Made by a program: the position numbers and the translations under genes. Positions 34,501-43,849 of a stretch of DNA of 64,000 bases are shown here, one piece after another. Positions within the stretch are counted from its first letter, which is position 1; each line of letters starts with the position of its first letter. The stretch spans positions 1 through 64,000 of the forward strand of contig JBEEOW010000022.1 of NCBI GenBank assembly GCA_041191405.1, in the 5' to 3' direction. Under the pieces are notes generated by a model, which saw only the letters and a program-made list of their open reading frames with translations, searched no databases and was not told the origin of the DNA. This stretch comes from JBEEOW01 sp041191405 (GTDB lineage Bacteria > Bacteroidota > Bacteroidia > Cytophagales > UBA9547).

Positions 34501-34905
34501 TACACGAACAGCTTCTAATCGACCTAATCCTGGAGCCCAACCACCTGAATTTTTCCAGTAAGTTGGTCCAACTTCTTTCCAGTAGGCTCCTGTTGCTGCT
34601 ATTCTAGCATTTGATTTTGAAAGTCGAACATTAGCATGTCTAATCTCCAAATATTCTTCATCTTTTTGGCGAATATTACCCAAACTATCAATGTGGTTTT
34701 TCATAAAATATTTCCATCGTTGAAATTGTTTGTAGCCAGAGCCTTTTCCTTTGAAATTGTTGGCATAATAACTTTCGCCTTCTTTAACTACATCGTAGTA
34801 GTTTACCGTAGGATCTTCGCTCATTTCTCTCCATTTCTGTTGAGCCATTGCTGAGCTACAATTAAGCATTAATCCAAATGCTAGAATCAGTAGGGATTTA
34901 TTCAT
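31543..34905 (-). CDS. Giant secreted VPS10/BNR-type beta-propeller protein with PKD and T9SS sorting domains
   Basis: A 1120-residue exported protein with a signal peptide (to 'SSAMAQ'). A region of Asp-box/VPS10-like repeats follows (about 95-725), with many copies of the 'S.DgG.tW' type ('KTTNGGTTWKPITDN', 'KSTDAGKTWSQI', 'KSTNAGSSWSLV'), which make two beta-propellers. A PKD domain follows ('FTASNTKGCKSIKVKFDD', 'YNQKGTYSVKLIVTNS'). After that comes an Ig/CBM-like region with 'CNPGESVSLTATKTSGNLSW', and a C-terminal T9SS sorting domain ('NLIYPNPVYDEVSIKLGGK'). Proteins of this kind are probably glycan or protein binding, and some glycoside hydrolases share the propeller. No catalytic site is evident. 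Confidence 0.85.
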   Translation of the reverse strand: MNKSLLILAFGLMLNCSSAMAQQKWREMSEDPTVNYYDVVKEGESYYANNFKGKGSGYKQFQRWKYFMKNHIDSLGNIRQKDEEYLEIRHANVRLSKSNARIAATGAYWKEVGPTYWKNSGGWAPGLGRLEAVRVDEANQNNIYVGSPGGGAWKTTNGGTTWKPITDNITPSALYVWAIGMAAGSPDTVYVGTEKGMLYSYNGGASFNSATIAGTVRRIEVHPNNHKIVLAATTSGIYKSTDAGKTWSQIKSGTFYDLRFKPDNANVIYACGTSFQKSTDGGNSFTTISMGTSGIKRLAVTAANPNYVYVAELSGQAFGAMYRSTDAGATFTTRVTGGQNGTKYGGYEPSGNDDAGQGSYNFCLAASPTNAEEVHLGCIITWKSTNGGSSFTATTQWTYPNNTGYTHCDMHQLEYVCNTLYTGSDGGIFKSTDKGDNFTDISKGLGIRMYYKIGQSETDPTMVGGGAQDNGGNLYKNGAWLDWYSADGMNTVIDWSNANIVYGMSQNGTLYKTTNGGASTASITQPGGGAWVNPLAQDTKNSNTIYYGGTSGLYKSTNAGSSWSLVYSQFGQLEEIEVAPSDNNYVYVSKGSTMYLSTNGGTSFSTISTGIAGSVNQIAISPLDAKKVYIATSSGVYYSANAGTTWTNIKGSLPNLSANAIAVDNTADEGIYVAMSYQVYYKNKNLSAWIPFSDNLPLADIRQLEYHKTAKKVRVGTYGRGIWETSAYNPVESKPEAQFTASNTKGCKSIKVKFDDITIGNVTSRKWTFTGGTPATSTADTVTVSYNQKGTYSVKLIVTNSVGSDTIIMNNYITVDDFTAPTPNLATFCNPGESVSLTATKTSGNLSWFASNDTINPLFVGDIYTTNLQQTTKFFVNTSNASAVSTVGPKTNTIGTGASHGGGQSLIFNALKPFTLKTVKVYATGAKARTIQLKDSADNIIVEKVVTIPDGESVVTLNMEIPAGNNLKIGLPTSSDLFRNDAGATYPFTVNNVVSITGTTAGDAYPNYYYYLYDWKIQEKSTCASKMVAVTAKLDTCTTTGLTEADMANLIYPNPVYDEVSIKLGGKVKVSINNQEGKLVQQALLINNDKTLNVSELAKGLYTIVLEFDDKKIIQKLIKK

Positions 34906-35096
34906 TTGTTTGGGGGATAAGTTATATTTGATTTATGCAAAAATATATAAATTAAGTGCAATATAGTGCTATTTAAGTCTCAAATATGGTGTACTGATGT
35001 TTCAAAAGTGTATAAATTTGATATTTTTTTGACTTTGATGTGTAATTCTAATTAAAGTCTAATTTTTTGTATTGAAAATTAATTTTACTTTGCAAA

Positions 35097-35780
35097 ATGA
35101 AAATATTGATAATTGAAGACGAAATAAAAACAGCACTTAGTTTGAAACAAGGCTTAGAAGAGTCGGGTTATGAGGTGCACACCGTTTTCGATGGTGAACA
35201 AGGGATTCAGTTTTTAAATACTTATCAATATGATATAATTATTTGTGATATAATTTTACCTAAAATTTCAGGTTTGGAAGTATGTGCTCAATACCGAAAA
35301 AAGAATGCTGATACTCCAATAATAATGCTTACTGCTTTAGGTAGTTTAGATGATAAAAAGAAAGGTTACTCTATAGGAGTAGATGATTATTTAGTAAAAC
35401 CATTTGAATTTGAAGAGTTACTTTTAAAAATCAAAGTATTATTAAAGCGAACTACCAATATTATAAATGAACAAGTATCTAACAAATTATACTTTGCAGA
35501 TGTAATTGTTGATTTGAACAAAAAAGAAGTTTATAGAAACGGAGATTTAATTGAATTAAGCCCTAAGGAATTTTCATTATTAGTTTACTTGATTGAAAAT
35601 AAAAACAGAGTTGTTTCAAGAGTTGAAATAGCTGAAAAGGTATGGGGAATTAAATTTGACACAGGAACCAATGTTATTGAGGTTTATGTGAATTATTTGA
35701 GAAATAAAATTGATAAAAATTTTTCAAATAAAATTATTCACAATAAACAAGGAATGGGTTATTTTTTAAAAGATGTTTAG
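35097..35780 (+). CDS. OmpR-family response regulator
   Basis: A 227-residue regulator. The receiver domain has the acidic pair E7/D8, phospho-acceptor D51 ('DIIICDIILPKISG'), a Thr in 'IIMLTALG' and the switch Lys in 'DDYLVKPFEF'. The winged-helix DNA-binding domain has 'LIELSPKEFSLLVYLIENK' and 'VIEVYVNYLRNKID'. The gene is directly followed (no gap) by its sensor kinase. The regulated target is unknown; a metal efflux operon lies 2.4 kb downstream but is on the other strand with other genes between. Confidence 0.93.
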   Translation: MKILIIEDEIKTALSLKQGLEESGYEVHTVFDGEQGIQFLNTYQYDIIICDIILPKISGLEVCAQYRKKNADTPIIMLTALGSLDDKKKGYSIGVDDYLVKPFEFEELLLKIKVLLKRTTNIINEQVSNKLYFADVIVDLNKKEVYRNGDLIELSPKEFSLLVYLIENKNRVVSRVEIAEKVWGIKFDTGTNVIEVYVNYLRNKIDKNFSNKIIHNKQGMGYFLKDV

Positions 35781-37130
35781 ATGAAAATAAGAACAAAATT
35801 AACATTACAATTTTTAGTAGCAGTAGGTTTGATTCTGTTGTTATCTTTTGTTGCAATATATTGGTCATCAGTTAATTACAGGGAAGATGAGTTTTATTCA
35901 CGTTTAGAAAAAAAAGCTTTAACTACAGCCGAAATTAGGTTTACAATGAAGCAAGTAGATTCAACGCTTCAAAAATTAATTGATCAAAAACAAAAAGATG
36001 TATTTATTGACGAAAATATTGTTGTTTATGACGATTCAAACAAAGTTATTTATACAAATAATGATACTGTATATTTTAAAACAGAGGTTCAATATATTCC
36101 CAAAATATATAAAACTAAATATGTAAAATTTACCGAAGGAGAATATGAAATATTAGGTCTTTTATACAACAATAGTGTAGTTTTTGCTGGTGCCATTGAT
36201 AAATATGGTAAAAGTAAATTAGCTAATTTAAGAAATACTCTCATTATTTTGTATATTTTTATTGCAGGTATTATAGCTTTGGTGGGTTGGTTTTTTGCCG
36301 GTCAAGCACTTGAGCCTATTACCGAAGTAGTTGATGAGGTAAATAAAATTTCACCAAATAATTTAAAAATACGATTAAGTGAATTTAAAAACCAAGATGA
36401 AATAGGGCAACTTATTTCCACTTTTAATAATCTTTTAGATAGAATTGAACAAAGTTTTAATTTACAAAAAATGTTTTTAGCAGGAGCTTCTCATGAATTA
36501 AAAAATCCATTAACAGTTATAACCTCACAATTACAAGTTTCATTACTTCAAAATAGAGAAAATGAAGAGTATAGAAAAACATTGATTTCTGTTTTGGATG
36601 ATATTAAAGATTTGAATCAATTAACGCATCAATTGATAGAGTTAGCCAAATTGAGCCAAAATATTGAAAACATCCCATTGAACAAAGTCCAAATTGATGA
36701 TGTTATTTATCAATCAAAACAATATATTGAAAGTAAATACAAAAACTATTCAGTTGAAATTGATATAAAATCATTACCCTCAAATCAGGAAAAATTATTT
36801 TTGAATGGCAATGAAGCATTGTTAAAACTTGCTTTTATAAATTTGATTGAAAATGCTTGTAAATATTCTTTCAACAAAACTTGTACAATTGAGATTGCTG
36901 TAAGTGATTACCTTATTAAAATTCTTTTTATAAATACAGGCAAGTTGGTAAACGACAATGAAATAGATTTGTTATTTGAGCCTTTTTATAGAACAATGCA
37001 ATCATCTCACATAAAAGGTAATGGAATAGGTTTAGCATTGGTAAAAGAAGTGGTTAGTTTTCATAAAGGAAAAGTTGAGTTTGTGAAACATCCAGTAAAT
37101 ACTATTTTTAGACTTTATTTTTCTAATTAA
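35781..37130 (+). CDS. Sensor histidine kinase (HAMP, HisKA, HATPase)
   Basis: A 449-residue inner-membrane kinase. Two membrane helices lie at about residues 9-28 and 152-175, enclosing a periplasmic sensor of about 120 residues. A HAMP linker follows ('PITEVVDEVNKISPNNL'), and an H-box 'AGASHELKNPLTVITSQ' with phospho-acceptor H238. The ATPase has the N-box 'INLIENACKYSF' and a G2 motif 'GNGIGLALVKEVV'. The G1 box is replaced by 'ILFINTGKLVNDNEID', which is diverged but in the right place. It phosphorylates the regulator encoded immediately upstream. Such kinases resemble the RprX/CusS group in Bacteroidota. Confidence 0.93.
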   Translation: MKIRTKLTLQFLVAVGLILLLSFVAIYWSSVNYREDEFYSRLEKKALTTAEIRFTMKQVDSTLQKLIDQKQKDVFIDENIVVYDDSNKVIYTNNDTVYFKTEVQYIPKIYKTKYVKFTEGEYEILGLLYNNSVVFAGAIDKYGKSKLANLRNTLIILYIFIAGIIALVGWFFAGQALEPITEVVDEVNKISPNNLKIRLSEFKNQDEIGQLISTFNNLLDRIEQSFNLQKMFLAGASHELKNPLTVITSQLQVSLLQNRENEEYRKTLISVLDDIKDLNQLTHQLIELAKLSQNIENIPLNKVQIDDVIYQSKQYIESKYKNYSVEIDIKSLPSNQEKLFLNGNEALLKLAFINLIENACKYSFNKTCTIEIAVSDYLIKILFINTGKLVNDNEIDLLFEPFYRTMQSSHIKGNGIGLALVKEVVSFHKGKVEFVKHPVNTIFRLYFSN

Positions 37131-37559
37131 TTTCTAATAACATTCTAATTGTTTTATAATTTTTAAAAATGTTGTTCTTGTTATTTTTGTCAAATTCTTT
37201 TCATATTCAAAATTTTAACTTTAAATATGGAACTATATTAACTTTATTAATTCTTTATTTAGATATAGGTTAAAAAAGTAAATGTTTAAGTTAAGCTGAA
37301 ATCAAATTAATGTTTACAATGTGGTCAAATACAAGTTTATTAATAGCCTTGTATAGTATTGTAATTATTGTTATATACACAATACTATATATACTATTTT
37401 AGTTGTGATTTAGTGTAATACAACTACCATTAATATTATTTTAATGTGTAGTTGTATTTTGTATATTAATAATTTGGTAACATTGATTTAATATGTATAT
37501 TTGAAGTACATCCCTAAAAATAAACTGTATTTTTAATTTAGTTATATAATTCACCCAAA
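37131..37559. other. AT-rich gap without a gene
   Basis: The 429 bases between the kinase gene and the acyltransferase gene contain no plausible gene. A hairpin TAGTATTGT / ACAATACTA lies near 37354-37388. Another, AATACAACTA / TAGTTGTATT, lies at 37417-37458. Either may stop the kinase transcript, but neither has a strong T tract. Confidence 0.4.
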
Positions 37560-38660
37560 ATGAACAAATTTCAATTCGTAGATAATATTAGGTTTTATTC
37601 TATGTTATCTATTGTTACCTTTCATTCTTGTTTAATTTTTCTAGAATTTAATAAGAATGATTTAATTTATAGTGGCATAACTCAAACTCAATTATTTTTT
37701 ATTATGCAATTTTTGCGTTTTGGGAATGTTTGTTTTTTTATGATTTCTGGTTTTTTGTTTGGTAATAAAATGAGTAAATCATTAGATGTTCAAACAGATG
37801 TGAAAGCTTATTTAACTAGAAGATGGGCAGCATTAAAAATACCTACTTTGTTGTTTTCATTATTGATTGCTTTGTTGTATTTATTGATTCCTATCGGAAA
37901 ACTACTTATAAGAAATGAGGAATTGAGCATAGTTAAGTTGCTGATATCATTTGTGTCAACATTTTTCTTTGGTTATACATGGTTTATATATAATTTATTT
38001 ATTGGTTTTTTTCTAGTAGTACTTGCTATTTTGTATCCAAAAATTAAATCTTTTTTATTTATAACCACCTTAATTACAGCTATATTTTGGGGAATTAATC
38101 CTTATTTAAAGGTAATTAATGTAACAGAACACATGTTTACCTTTTTTGGATTTTCATTTTATGTACTATTGGGTTATTACTTAGGAGGTAATCTTTCCAA
38201 GTTTTATGCTATAACAGATTATATCAATAGAAATAAATTAATGTATTTTAGTTTACTTGTTTTGTTGTTTGTGATTTCTTATTATGAATCAAAGTATTTG
38301 TATTTATATACAAATATTTTACCCTATTACAATTTAAAATTAAGTTCTCAAATACAATCTCTTATAATATTTTTTGGTATGTGTTCGTTTTTTACAAAAC
38401 CTTCATATCCAAGTTGGGCTGATCCAAAAACTGAAACTGTGGGTATTTACTTTATGCACTCATTGGTATTGAGTTTGGTGTATTATGGTAGTTTTATTGT
38501 GTTGATTTTTGTTTTTAACATAAATGGAAAAGAAGAAATCAATCAACAATATTTGATACCAATTTTAGTGATAACTTCCATTTTTGTTTATACATTTACA
38601 GTGTTTTTGGTTAAGAAGATTGCCAAAACTAAATACAGTTATTTGTTAGGGATCAGTTAA
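37560..38660 (+). CDS. Acyltransferase family 3 membrane protein
   Basis: A 366-residue multi-spanning protein of the acyltransferase-3 (AT3) family, which moves acyl groups such as acetyl onto extracellular glycans. The opening 'FVDNIRFYSMLSIVTFHS' contains the conserved Arg11 and His22 of the family's active site ('d..R......v...H'). About ten hydrophobic helices follow, and 'VGIYFMHSLVLSLV' contains the second conserved His. It is a stand-alone membrane domain without the C-terminal SGNH domain of fused homologues. The next gene, 13 bases downstream, encodes a separate SGNH hydrolase, so the two probably act together. Confidence 0.85.
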   Translation: MNKFQFVDNIRFYSMLSIVTFHSCLIFLEFNKNDLIYSGITQTQLFFIMQFLRFGNVCFFMISGFLFGNKMSKSLDVQTDVKAYLTRRWAALKIPTLLFSLLIALLYLLIPIGKLLIRNEELSIVKLLISFVSTFFFGYTWFIYNLFIGFFLVVLAILYPKIKSFLFITTLITAIFWGINPYLKVINVTEHMFTFFGFSFYVLLGYYLGGNLSKFYAITDYINRNKLMYFSLLVLLFVISYYESKYLYLYTNILPYYNLKLSSQIQSLIIFFGMCSFFTKPSYPSWADPKTETVGIYFMHSLVLSLVYYGSFIVLIFVFNINGKEEINQQYLIPILVITSIFVYTFTVFLVKKIAKTKYSYLLGIS

Positions 38661-38673
38661 ATGATTAAAAAAT

Positions 38674-39441
38674 ATGAAGATTAAAATTTTAGTAAGTGGA
38701 GTTTTAACATTTTTAGTTTGTTGTACTTTTTTTTATTGTTCTGTTGATACAGATTTATTTTCATTTTCAAATTTTATAAAAGAAGAAGATAGGCTTTGTA
38801 AGCCAGATACAAGAGTTTATATACCAGGGTTTCCAATAAATCGCTTTGAAAAACAGGTGGTTGAATACGAGAAAAGTAATAAGCCTGAAAAATTGAAAAA
38901 TAGAATACTTTTTTATGGTAGTTCTACAATGGTTTTTTGGAATCCTACATTGGTACAAAATTTTGACGGCTTGCCTGTGTTAGGTCATGGATTTGGTGGT
39001 TCAACATTTCCTGAAATGACTTATTATGCTTCACGTTTGGTATTAAAATATGAACCTAAAATTTTAGTAATTTACTGTGAAAATGATTTGTTTAATACCC
39101 CTGCAAAATCAACAAAACAAGTAAATGATGATGTTTGTGAATTTATAACTCGAATAAATAAGTCTCTTCCTAATACCAAAATTGTTTATTTGGCTATGAA
39201 ACATTCTATTGGCAGAGATTTTGGTTGGGAAAAAATGAATGAAATAAATTTGTATGTTAAAAACATGTCAAATACAAATAACACTTTAACTTATATTGAT
39301 TTAAATTCAGAATTGATGAATAAACAAGGTGTACCTGATTCAAGTAATTTTACTAACGATTATGTGCATTTAAATACTAATGCCTATGCAAAATGGTCAG
39401 CTAAATTAAAGCCTATTTTAAGTAATTTGTATAATCAGTAG
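38674..39441 (+). CDS. SGNH/GDSL-type hydrolase (secreted)
   Basis: A 255-residue protein with an N-terminal hydrophobic signal ending in a possible lipobox 'FFYCS'. The SGNH blocks are visible: nucleophile Ser in 'FYGSSTMVFW' (residues 80-89), Gly in 'GHGFGGSTFPEM', Asn in 'IYCENDLFN', and the Asp/His pair in 'NDYVHLNTNAYAKW'. SGNH enzymes are esterases or acetyltransferases. The position behind an AT3 gene suggests a split form of the AT3-SGNH fusion, placing or removing acetyl groups on a surface glycan. The operon ends at a bidirectional terminator. Confidence 0.85.
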   Translation: MKIKILVSGVLTFLVCCTFFYCSVDTDLFSFSNFIKEEDRLCKPDTRVYIPGFPINRFEKQVVEYEKSNKPEKLKNRILFYGSSTMVFWNPTLVQNFDGLPVLGHGFGGSTFPEMTYYASRLVLKYEPKILVIYCENDLFNTPAKSTKQVNDDVCEFITRINKSLPNTKIVYLAMKHSIGRDFGWEKMNEINLYVKNMSNTNNTLTYIDLNSELMNKQGVPDSSNFTNDYVHLNTNAYAKWSAKLKPILSNLYNQ

Positions 39442-39452
39442 TATTTTATAAT

Positions 39453-39491
39453 AAAAACACTAAGTAAATTATACAATCACTTAGTGTTTTT
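39453..39491. terminator. Bidirectional terminator
   Basis: A 13-bp perfect stem (AAAAACACTAAGT / ACTTAGTGTTTTT) with a 13-base loop, between the SGNH gene and the convergent RND gene. Confidence 0.88.
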
Positions 39492-39546
39492 GATAATATG
39501 TAACTTAATTCTTTAATTAAAGTCTTTAATCTAAAGTCTAATATCT

Positions 39547-42500
39547 TTAATCTATTTTTTCATTACTTCCTAATTCTTCCATAAATGTTCCTTTTAACTT
39601 ATTGTTATATACCCAATAAACAATAGGGAATATTAATATGGTAAATAAGGTTGCAGTTATTAAACCTCCAATAATAACAATGGCCAATGGTTTTTGCGAT
39701 TCAGAACCTATCCCAGTTGATAATGCAGCGGGCATTAAACCTATGGATGCCATCATGGCTGTCATTAATATCGGACGTATCCTTGATTTAATGCCTAAAT
39801 CAATAGCTTCAATTATGCTATATTTTTCTTTTAGGTTATTTTTAAATTCTGAAACTAATATTACTCCATTTTGAACACAAATACCTAGTAATGCTATAAA
39901 TCCTACTCCTGCAGATATTCCGAAGTTTATACCTGTTACATGTAATGCTATAATTCCTCCAACCAATGCAAATGGCACATTGGCAAGCACTAACAAGGCA
40001 TCTTTCCCGTTGCTAAACATAATAAATAGTAGCACAAATATGCCTATTAAACTAAATGGTGCAACTTGATTTAAACGACTTGTTGCCCTGATTTGATTTT
40101 CAAACTCGCCTGTCCATGAGGTACTATAACCTGCAGGAAGTTCTACATTTTTCTCTATTTTTTGTTGTGCTTCTGCGATTGTACTTCCTAAATCTCGCCC
40201 ACGAATAGAGAATTTTATACCAATAAATCGTTTGTTATTATCTCTGTAAATAAATGCTGGTCCGGTAATAGTTTTAATTATTGCAATTTCTTTAAGTGGA
40301 ATTTTGTTGCCTCTCAATGTAGGTACCATTAAGTTTTCAATGTCTGATTCAGTTTTACGATATTCTTCTGCAAAACGAATTCTGATATTAAACTTACGTT
40401 CACCTTCGTACATTATGTTGGCAGTTTTTCCTCCAATTGCCATTTCAATAACCGATTGTGCATCAGCTGTATTGATGCCATATAATGACATTTTATTATT
40501 ATTTAAAATAATCTGCAATTCTGGCTGACCAATATTTCGTAAAATACCAGCTTCTTTAATTCCATCTATATTTTTGATTTGTTCCAACACTTCAACACTT
40601 AATGCATCAAGTGTTTTGAGGTCGTTTCCATAAATTTTAACTGCATTACTTGCTTTAAAACCAGCTACTGCCTCGGCTACGTTATCAATTACAGGTTGAG
40701 AGTAATTGTACATAATACCTTGATGGCGAGTTAGTTTTTTATTTATATCTTCAATTAAATCGTCGTAAGTGATTTTTCTTTTCCAATCAGCTTTGGGTTT
40801 TAAATCAACTTGAAATTGAAGAAAGTAAAATCCATTTGGGTCTGTTCCATCATTCGATCTACCAGTTTGCGATAGTACATTACTTACTTCGGGGAAAGTG
40901 CTGATATCTTTGCGGAGTTTTTCGGCCATGTGTACACTTTCGGAAAGAGATGTACTCATTGGTAATTCAGCTGTAATCCACAATGCACCTTCATTGAGTT
41001 GAGGTAAAAATTCGCTTCCGAGTAAGCCACCAGATGCAACCGAAAGTACAAATATAATTGTAGCTGTAATAAAGCTTGTTTTTTTATGTTGAAAACACCA
41101 AGTAAAAAATGAATGTATTTTGTTACTGATGAAGGTAATTACACCTAATTGTTTCTCTTTTACATTTTTATTTAACAACATCGAAACCAATACAGGAACT
41201 AGTGTTAATGTAAACAATAATGCTCCCAACAACGCAAATCCAAGGGTGTATGCCAGTGGAGAGAACATTTTTCCTTCTACTTTTTGGAAAGCAAAAATGG
41301 GTAGCAATGCTGTGATAATAATTAGTTTAGAGAAAAATACAGCTTTTCCGGTTTCGCTTGCTGCTTTTTTAATCAAACCCAACTTAAGGAGTTTGTTAAA
41401 TTTATCCATTCCTTTTTTGTGAGCTAAGTGGTCGAGCGATACAAATAGCCCTTCAACCATTACCACTGCACCATCTATAATAATACCAAAGTCAACAGCA
41501 CCTAGTGAAAGTAAATTTGCACTCATTCCTTTCATCCTTAAACAAATAAATGCAAATAATAATGATAATGGAATGATGATAGAAACGATTACTGTTGTTC
41601 GCCAATCTACCATGAAAAGCAAAACAATCAGGGTTACAAAAACAATTCCTTCGGTTAAATTATGGATTACTGTTTCCGTACAAAAATGCATTAAGTTATC
41701 ACGGTCATAGAATGGTTCAATACTTACTCCAAGAGGTAATGTGCTCTCATTCAGCTCTTTGATTTTAGTTTTTACTCTGCCAAGTACTTCGCTAGGGTTT
41801 TCACCTTTACGCATTACAACTATTCCTTCAACAATGTCATTATCGGCATTGATGCCAGCTTGCCCAACCCTTGGCAAACTACTTTCTTTTATTTCGGCAA
41901 CATGTTTTACTAAAATTGGCACATCACCAACATTGTCGATGATAATATTTTCAATGTCTTCTTTTTTCTGTAACAAGCCAATACCACGTACCACATACGC
42001 CTGACTATTTTTTTCAATTATATCTCCACCAACATTTATATTGCTGTTATTTACAGCTTTATAAACATCTAAAGGAGTAATATTATATGTACTTAATAAG
42101 TTTGGAATTACTTGAATTTCGTAGATTTTTTCCTGTCCACCAAAGGCTACAATATCTGCAACTCCAGGTACGCCACGCAATGCTTTATCAATTGTCCAAT
42201 TTTGAATAGTTAATAATTCTCTACTATCATGATTTTTTGATTTTAAATAATATCTAAAAATCTCTCCCGTTGGTCCGTAAGGAGGTTGTATTTCGGGATT
42301 GGCATTTTCGGGTAAATTTAATGTTTGTAGTTGATTATTAACCTGCTGGCGAGCAGTAAAGTCATCTACATTATCTTCAAAAACAATTTTAATTACTGAT
42401 AAACCAAACATGGTTATCGACCTTACACTTGCTTTATTTTGAACCGGATTTAGGGATAATTCTATTGGGATTGATACAAATTTTTCAACCTCTTCTGCGC

Positions 42501-42678
42501 TTCTTCCTGGCCATTGAGTAACAATAATTATTTGGTTGTTTGTTGTTTCAGGAAATGCCTCTATCGGAGTATTGATGTAACTTACTACACCTATACCACA
42601 CATTAGTATTACCCAGAAAATTGTTAATTTTCGGTTAGCTAATGAAAAGGTAATAATACTTGATATAAGCTTGTTCAT
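39547..42678 (-). CDS. CzcA/CusA-type heavy metal efflux RND permease
   Basis: A 1043-residue inner-membrane pump of the HME-RND family with the twelve-helix, two-loop layout. The proton-relay motif in helix 4 is 'AVDFGIIIDGAVVMVE' with D396, D402 and E409. This DFG...DGA form is that of pumps for divalent cations such as Zn, Co, Cd or Ni, and differs from the Cu/Ag type. Other signs are 'EAFPETTNNQIIIVTQWPGR' and 'SLSESVHMAEKLRKDISTFP'. It works with the adaptor and outer-membrane factor genes upstream. The metal specificity is inferred from one motif. Confidence 0.9.
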   Translation of the reverse strand: MNKLISSIITFSLANRKLTIFWVILMCGIGVVSYINTPIEAFPETTNNQIIIVTQWPGRSAEEVEKFVSIPIELSLNPVQNKASVRSITMFGLSVIKIVFEDNVDDFTARQQVNNQLQTLNLPENANPEIQPPYGPTGEIFRYYLKSKNHDSRELLTIQNWTIDKALRGVPGVADIVAFGGQEKIYEIQVIPNLLSTYNITPLDVYKAVNNSNINVGGDIIEKNSQAYVVRGIGLLQKKEDIENIIIDNVGDVPILVKHVAEIKESSLPRVGQAGINADNDIVEGIVVMRKGENPSEVLGRVKTKIKELNESTLPLGVSIEPFYDRDNLMHFCTETVIHNLTEGIVFVTLIVLLFMVDWRTTVIVSIIIPLSLLFAFICLRMKGMSANLLSLGAVDFGIIIDGAVVMVEGLFVSLDHLAHKKGMDKFNKLLKLGLIKKAASETGKAVFFSKLIIITALLPIFAFQKVEGKMFSPLAYTLGFALLGALLFTLTLVPVLVSMLLNKNVKEKQLGVITFISNKIHSFFTWCFQHKKTSFITATIIFVLSVASGGLLGSEFLPQLNEGALWITAELPMSTSLSESVHMAEKLRKDISTFPEVSNVLSQTGRSNDGTDPNGFYFLQFQVDLKPKADWKRKITYDDLIEDINKKLTRHQGIMYNYSQPVIDNVAEAVAGFKASNAVKIYGNDLKTLDALSVEVLEQIKNIDGIKEAGILRNIGQPELQIILNNNKMSLYGINTADAQSVIEMAIGGKTANIMYEGERKFNIRIRFAEEYRKTESDIENLMVPTLRGNKIPLKEIAIIKTITGPAFIYRDNNKRFIGIKFSIRGRDLGSTIAEAQQKIEKNVELPAGYSTSWTGEFENQIRATSRLNQVAPFSLIGIFVLLFIMFSNGKDALLVLANVPFALVGGIIALHVTGINFGISAGVGFIALLGICVQNGVILVSEFKNNLKEKYSIIEAIDLGIKSRIRPILMTAMMASIGLMPAALSTGIGSESQKPLAIVIIGGLITATLFTILIFPIVYWVYNNKLKGTFMEELGSNEKID

Positions 42679-42756
42679 TTTTATTTTTTAAGTTAAATAT
42701 TATCAGTAGCTTTTTAGGTAAGGTTTTTATTTTGTATAACCCTAAACTGTTACAAA

Positions 42757-43845
42757 CTAATTATTTAATGTTTCAAAAATATATAATTGGTTTTTGAGGA
42801 TGATATTTTCTCCACTTTTTAGACCGCTAAGTAAATATGTTTTACCGTTTGTGTTTTTATAAATATCTACTTCTCGGATTTCAATATTTTTTTTATCGTG
42901 AAACACCAATACATAGTTTTTATTTGAGTTAAATATAATTGCAGATGAAGGAATTGCAACCAATTGTTTGTCTTCAAAATATTGTAATTCAACTAAGGTA
43001 TTCATTTCGGGTTTCAGTGAATAATCTGAGTTATTAAGCACAATTCTGGCTTGCATGGTTTTACTCACAGGGTCAAGTACGTTGAAAATTTTATCAATTT
43101 TTCCACTATAGCTTTTTTCTGGGTAACTTATCAGGCTTATTTTGGCACTTAATCCTTCCTTCACTTTCGAAATATCAACCTCATATACATTGGCACTAAT
43201 CCATATATCTTTAATATCAGCAATTGTAAATAAGTTATCCGACCTATCGCTTCGTAATTGCATATCAATATTGATTTTTTTATCTATAATAAAACCTGAA
43301 ATAGGTGCAATAACAGAATACTCTGATGATTTATTTACTTTTAGAATTGATGCTACTTCTTGTATTTTTCTTAACTCAGATTTTGCTTGGTCTAATTGTT
43401 TACTTGCAGCAATTACATCTGTTTCGGAGTTTAATTTAGCATTGTATAAATCTTTTGCTACACTGTATTGTTTTTCACGAAGTTGCACATTACTTTTTGC
43501 ATCAATTAATTCTTGCTGAATTGCCGCAATTTCTCCAGAATGTATTGTTGCTAGTACTTGTCCTTTTTGAACATAATCTCCCAACTCTACTGTTACCTCT
43601 TGTACATTTCCACTTACTAAAGGGAATATTTCTACTACTTTATTGTTATTTGGGGTAACTTTGCCTGTCAACTTAAGTGTACCAGTAACCCGTTCTTTTA
43701 TAGCTGGGTATGTTTCAATTGAAGCTAACATTTTGTCATTTAAAACAGACGAGCTTGTACCGTCATTTTGATTATTATCATTTTTATTTTTATTACAAGC
43801 CAATAATATACTAGCAATGAATAATATAAACATTGATTTGCCCAT
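42757..43845 (-). CDS. RND efflux periplasmic adaptor subunit (CzcB-like), lipoprotein
   Basis: The adaptor is 362 residues from the preferred ATG at 43845 (MGKSMFILFIASILLAC, acylated Cys17). The longer frame from 43905 would add 20 residues and run into the TolC-type gene. The mature part has the membrane-fusion layout: lipoyl-like halves 'VTVELGDYVQKGQVLATIHS' and 'YSVIAPISGFIIDKKINID', a helical hairpin with 'IQQELIDAKSNVQLREKQ', and a beta-barrel with 'WISANVYEVDISKVKEGL'. It links the inner-membrane pump to the outer-membrane factor. It starts 4 bases after the upstream TolC stop. Confidence 0.88.
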   Translation of the reverse strand: MGKSMFILFIASILLACNKNKNDNNQNDGTSSSVLNDKMLASIETYPAIKERVTGTLKLTGKVTPNNNKVVEIFPLVSGNVQEVTVELGDYVQKGQVLATIHSGEIAAIQQELIDAKSNVQLREKQYSVAKDLYNAKLNSETDVIAASKQLDQAKSELRKIQEVASILKVNKSSEYSVIAPISGFIIDKKINIDMQLRSDRSDNLFTIADIKDIWISANVYEVDISKVKEGLSAKISLISYPEKSYSGKIDKIFNVLDPVSKTMQARIVLNNSDYSLKPEMNTLVELQYFEDKQLVAIPSSAIIFNSNKNYVLVFHDKKNIEIREVDIYKNTNGKTYLLSGLKSGENIILKNQLYIFETLNN

Positions 43846-43849
43846 AATT

